49,347 nt of DNA from contig NZ_GL831080.1 of assembly GCF_000188255.1 (NCBI RefSeq), positions 704,026 through 753,372 of the forward strand, written 5' to 3'. Below are positions 46,523-49,347 of this stretch, in pieces; position 1 is the first letter of the stretch, and each line of letters starts with the position of its first letter. A program made the translations under genes and the position numbers. The notes below the pieces were generated by a model. It saw nothing but the letters and a program-made list of their open reading frames with translations. It made no database searches and was not told the origin of the DNA. Origin of the DNA: Actinobacillus ureae ATCC 25976. Its GTDB lineage: Bacteria; Pseudomonadota; Gammaproteobacteria; Enterobacterales; Pasteurellaceae.

Positions 46523-48064
46523 ATGACAGCAATTCAACAAAGAGCAGAACTTCAACGCCGTATTTGGCAAATTGCTAATGATGTTCGAGGCTCGGTCGAT
46601 GGCTGGGATTTCAAACAATATGTGCTTGGCACACTTTTTTACCGTTTTATTAGCGAAAATTTTGCCAATTACATTGAAGCGGGCGATGAAAGCGTGAATT
46701 ACGCTAAATTGCCTGATGAAATCATCACACCTGAAATCAAAACGGATGCCATAAAAACCAAAGGGTATTTTATTTATCCAAGTCAGCTATTCAAAAACGT
46801 AGTGGCGACTGCGAACACCAATCCAAACCTTAATTCTGAACTTAAACAAATTTTTAGCGATATTGAAAACTCCGCTACTGGCTATCCTTCCGAACAGGAC
46901 ATCAAAGGCTTATTTGCTGATTTTGATACCACCAGCAACCGTCTGGGCAATACCGTTGCCGATAAAAACAGCCGTCTAGCCGCTGTATTAAAAGGCGTTG
47001 CCGAGTTAGATTTTGGTGACTTTGAAGATAATCATATTGATTTATTCGGTGATGCTTACGAGTTTTTAATTTCCAACTATGCTGCTAATGCTGGTAAATC
47101 AGGTGGCGAGTTCTTTACACCACAATGCGTTTCCAAGCTAATTGCTCGACTGGCTTTATACGGACAAGACAAGGTCAATAAAATTTATGACCCTGCTGCT
47201 GGTTCGGGTTCTTTATTATTGCAAGCGAAAAAACAATTTGATGAACATATCATTGAAGAAGGATTCTTCGGGCAGGAAATTAATCACACCACTTATAACC
47301 TTGCCCGTATGAATATGTTTTTGCATAACATCAACTACGACAAGTTTGATATCGCCCTTGGCAACACCTTAATGAATCCGCAATTTGGCGATGATAAACC
47401 TTTCGATGCCATCGTTTCTAACCCGCCTTACTCCGTGAAATGGGTTGGCTCCGACGATCCCACATTGATTAACGATGAACGCTTCGCCCCTGCTGGCGTA
47501 CTTGCACCAAAATCCAAAGCGGATTTTGCCTTTATTTTACACGCATTAAGCTATCTTTCAGGCAAAGGCAGGGCGGCGATTGTCTCCTTCCCTGGCATTT
47601 TTTATCGCGGCGGTGCGGAACAAAAAATTCGTCAATATTTGGTGGATAATAACTATGTGGAAACCGTGATTGCACTTGCACCAAATTTGTTTTTTGGCAC
47701 CAGTATCGCAGTGAATATTCTAGTGCTTTCCAAACATAAACCTAATACCCAAACCCAATTTATCGACGCCAGCGGTTTATTTAAATCCGCCACCAATAAC
47801 AACATTTTGGAAGAGGAACATATTGAGCAAATTCTCAAACTGTTTGCCGATAAAGAAGATGTACCGCATTTGGCAAAATTAGTTCCCATTGAAGAAATCG
47901 CCCAAAATGACTACAACCTTGCGGTGAGTTCATATGTGGAACAAAAAGATACTCGTGAAGTAATTAATATTGATGAACTCAATGCTCAAATTCGCAAAAC
48001 TGTAGCCAATATCGACCGCTTGCGTGCCGAGATTGACAAGATTGTGGCAGAGATTGAGGGATAA
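46523..48064 (+). CDS. hsdM: Type I restriction-modification methyltransferase subunit HsdM
   Basis: N6-adenine methyltransferase subunit of a type I restriction system, 513 residues. AdoMet motif [12 protein letters not shown] (about residues 230-241) and catalytic motif NPPYS (about 306-310) are both intact. The N-terminal helical domain ([20 protein letters not shown]) contacts HsdS and DNA. ATG 46523 follows AAGGAAA; the frame is open 20 codons upstream, inside the gyrA terminator, so I exclude that extension. The C-terminal coiled coil ([18 protein letters not shown]) pairs with HsdS. hsdS follows after an 84-base gap with a palindrome, which is unusual because these genes usually overlap. 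hsdR is not in the window. Confidence 0.95.
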   Translation: MTAIQQRAELQRRIWQIANDVRGSVDGWDFKQYVLGTLFYRFISENFANYIEAGDESVNYAKLPDEIITPEIKTDAIKTKGYFIYPSQLFKNVVATANTNPNLNSELKQIFSDIENSATGYPSEQDIKGLFADFDTTSNRLGNTVADKNSRLAAVLKGVAELDFGDFEDNHIDLFGDAYEFLISNYAANAGKSGGEFFTPQCVSKLIARLALYGQDKVNKIYDPAAGSGSLLLQAKKQFDEHIIEEGFFGQEINHTTYNLARMNMFLHNINYDKFDIALGNTLMNPQFGDDKPFDAIVSNPPYSVKWVGSDDPTLINDERFAPAGVLAPKSKADFAFILHALSYLSGKGRAAIVSFPGIFYRGGAEQKIRQYLVDNNYVETVIALAPNLFFGTSIAVNILVLSKHKPNTQTQFIDASGLFKSATNNNILEEEHIEQILKLFADKEDVPHLAKLVPIEEIAQNDYNLAVSSYVEQKDTREVINIDELNAQIRKTVANIDRLRAEIDKIVAEIEG

Positions 48065-48067
48065 AAT

Positions 48068-48128
48068 GTAGGGTGGGCTTTAGCCCACCAATTTACGATA
48101 ACACATGGTGGGCTAAAGCCCACCCTAC
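48068..48128. repeat. Palindromic REP-like element between hsdM and hsdS
   Basis: Two perfect 23-bp inverted arms (48068-48090 and 48106-48128) separated by 15 bases. Each arm is itself a small hairpin, GGTGGGCTTTAGCCCACC. The element lies 4 bases after the hsdM stop. A second copy of one arm, including the following ATT..ATAAC, begins at 49313 just after hsdS. Short repeats built around GGTGGGCT..AGCCCACC occur in many proteobacteria; I do not know an established name for this one. Confidence 0.85.
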
Positions 48129-48148
48129 GAGGAACAATAAAAAATACA

Positions 48149-49309
48149 ATGAAAAATAACCGCACTTTTTTAGAAAAATTATTAGATGGAGCTGAAGTTG
48201 AGTGGAAGCCTTTAGATGAAGTTGCTAACATTGCTAATAATGTAAGAAAACCTGTTAAATCATCCTTACGAATATCAGGAAACATTCCATATTATGGTGC
48301 AAATAATATCCAAGATTATGTCGAAGGATATACTCACGAGGGCGAATTTGTATTAATTGCTGAAGATGGTTCTGCTAGTCTAGAAAATTACTCTATTCAA
48401 TGGGCTGTAGGTAAATTTTGGGCAAATAACCACGTCCATGTAGTGAATGGCAAAGAAAAATTAAATAATCGTTTTTTATACCATTATTTAACTAATATGA
48501 ATTTCATTCCATTCTTAGCTGGAAAGGAACTTGCAAAATTAACAAAAGCTAAACTGCAACAAATTCCAATCCCCATCCCCCCACTCTCCGTCCAAACCGA
48601 AATCGTAAAAATTTTGGACGCATTGACAGCACTTACCAGCGAGCTTACCAGCGAGCTTATACTACGCCAGAAGCAGTATGAATACTATAGGGAGAAATTG
48701 TTAAGTGAAGAAGAGCTTGGGAAGGTTGGGTTTGAGTGGAGGAATTTGGGAGAAATTTGTAAAAAAGTATCATCTGGAGGAACTCCTTTATCTACTAAGG
48801 ATGAATACTATAATGGCAACATCCCTTGGTTAAGAACTCAAGAAGTTCAATTTAATGAAATATGGGATACAGAAGTAAAAATCACTCAAGACGGATTAAA
48901 TAATTCATCAGCTAAATGGATTCCTGAAAATTGTGTAATAGTTGCTATCTCTGGAGCAACTGCAGGTCGCTCAGCAATTAACAAAATAGCTTTAACAACC
49001 AATCAGCACTGCTGTAATTTACAAATAGCTCATGAATATGCAAATTATCGATACGTTTTTCATTGGGTCTGTAAAGAGTACGAAAAACTAAAATCCTTAG
49101 GACAAGGTGCTCGTGCTGATTTAAATTCAGGAATTATCAAAAACTATCCCATAGCACTACCTCCACTCAAAGAACAACACCGTATCGTTTCAATCCTCGA
49201 TAAATTTGAAACCTTAACTAATTCCATCACCGAAGGATTACCTTTAGCGATTGAACAAAGCCAAAAGCGGTATGAATATTACAGAGAATTGTTATTGAAT
49301 TTCTCGTAA
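48149..49309 (+). CDS. hsdS: Type I restriction-modification specificity subunit HsdS
   Basis: DNA-recognition subunit, 386 residues, of the type I system. Two target-recognition domains (about 15-145 and 200-335) are each followed by a conserved helical spacer: IPPLSVQTEIVKILDALTAL... ending RQKQYEYYREKLL (about 146-189) and LPPLKEQHRIVSILDKFETL... ending SQKRYEYYRELLL (about 336-384). The central spacer contains LTSE twice in tandem from a 12-bp duplication at 48632-48655. The gene is AT-rich in its TRDs and less so in its spacers, typical of swapped TRDs. ATG 48149 follows GAGGAAC at a long distance. An exact Hin-type uptake signal (ACCGCACTT) sits at codons 4-7. Confidence 0.93.
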   Translation: MKNNRTFLEKLLDGAEVEWKPLDEVANIANNVRKPVKSSLRISGNIPYYGANNIQDYVEGYTHEGEFVLIAEDGSASLENYSIQWAVGKFWANNHVHVVNGKEKLNNRFLYHYLTNMNFIPFLAGKELAKLTKAKLQQIPIPIPPLSVQTEIVKILDALTALTSELTSELILRQKQYEYYREKLLSEEELGKVGFEWRNLGEICKKVSSGGTPLSTKDEYYNGNIPWLRTQEVQFNEIWDTEVKITQDGLNNSSAKWIPENCVIVAISGATAGRSAINKIALTTNQHCCNLQIAHEYANYRYVFHWVCKEYEKLKSLGQGARADLNSGIIKNYPIALPPLKEQHRIVSILDKFETLTNSITEGLPLAIEQSQKRYEYYRELLLNFS

Positions 49310-49312
49310 CCC

Positions 49313-49347
49313 GTAAGGTGGGCTTCAGCCCACCAATTAATCATAAC
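49313..49347. repeat. Second copy of the palindromic element after hsdS (cut by window end)
   Basis: GTAAGGTGGGCTTCAGCCC (49313 onward) and the following CACCAATTAATCATAAC match the left arm and spacer of the element at 48068-48101 with about four or five differences. The window ends before the expected right arm. It starts four bases after the hsdS stop, just as the first copy starts four bases after hsdM. Confidence 0.8.

Overview
The window looks like chromosomal DNA from a Pasteurellaceae bacterium of the Actinobacillus pleuropneumoniae (Apl) subclade. The evidence is AT-rich codon use, gene content typical of Haemophilus/Actinobacillus, and many copies of the Apl-type DNA uptake signal (core ACAAGCGGT), often as inverted pairs that double as terminators between genes. 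No rRNA, tRNA, CRISPR array, transposase or phage gene was seen.

Layout. 1-4.4 kb: pepD, gpt, gmk and an orphan TolC-type outer-membrane lipoprotein. 4.4-12.2 kb (minus strand): rnfH/ratA, the molybdate importer modABC, an ABC-2 exporter pair (yadGH), dnaX with a -1 frameshift signal on an A10 run, and apt. 12.4-15.2 kb: a Fur-box-preceded Mn/Fe binding protein and ATPase without a permease gene, tusE and a BI-1 family membrane protein. 15.4-21.5 kb: pgsA, a frameshifted TonB-dependent receptor, uvrC and a PurR-box NCS2 purine permease. 21.6-27.3 kb: trxA, hflKC, purA, thiI.

27.4-36.1 kb is the accessory and decaying part. A flavin oxidoreductase (Old Yellow Enzyme family), an alpha/beta-hydrolase, a MIF-like tautomerase and a LysR regulator are each broken by one small lesion. 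Between them sit an intact DsbA-like protein without a CxxC and an intact NTF2-like protein, followed by an intact AhpD-like protein; a Maf gene with an amber stop comes next. The oxidoreductase and the hydrolase share a near-duplicate 69-bp upstream block. Between these two genes sits a type II restriction-modification pair whose methyltransferase is out of frame at an A7 run just after its coupled start codon. The hydrolase-to-LysR segment carries four exact Haemophilus-type (Hin) uptake signals, AAGTGCGGT, which suggests it came from the other uptake-signal subclade.

36.1-46.4 kb returns to core genes: a second PurR-box purine permease, a ferritin pair, yajC-secD-secF, ytfJ, ubiG and gyrA. 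The window ends in a type I restriction system, hsdM-hsdS. The specificity gene is bracketed by two copies of a palindromic repeat, and its central spacer carries a 12-bp tandem duplication (TSEL-TSEL) like the TAEL repeats that set spacer length in EcoR124I/II.

The main points of interest are the split methyltransferase, the hsdS architecture, the dnaX slippery site, the coherent decay of one redox cluster with a foreign uptake-signal dialect, and the permease-less metal importer. Coordinates and motifs were read by eye; no database search was run.
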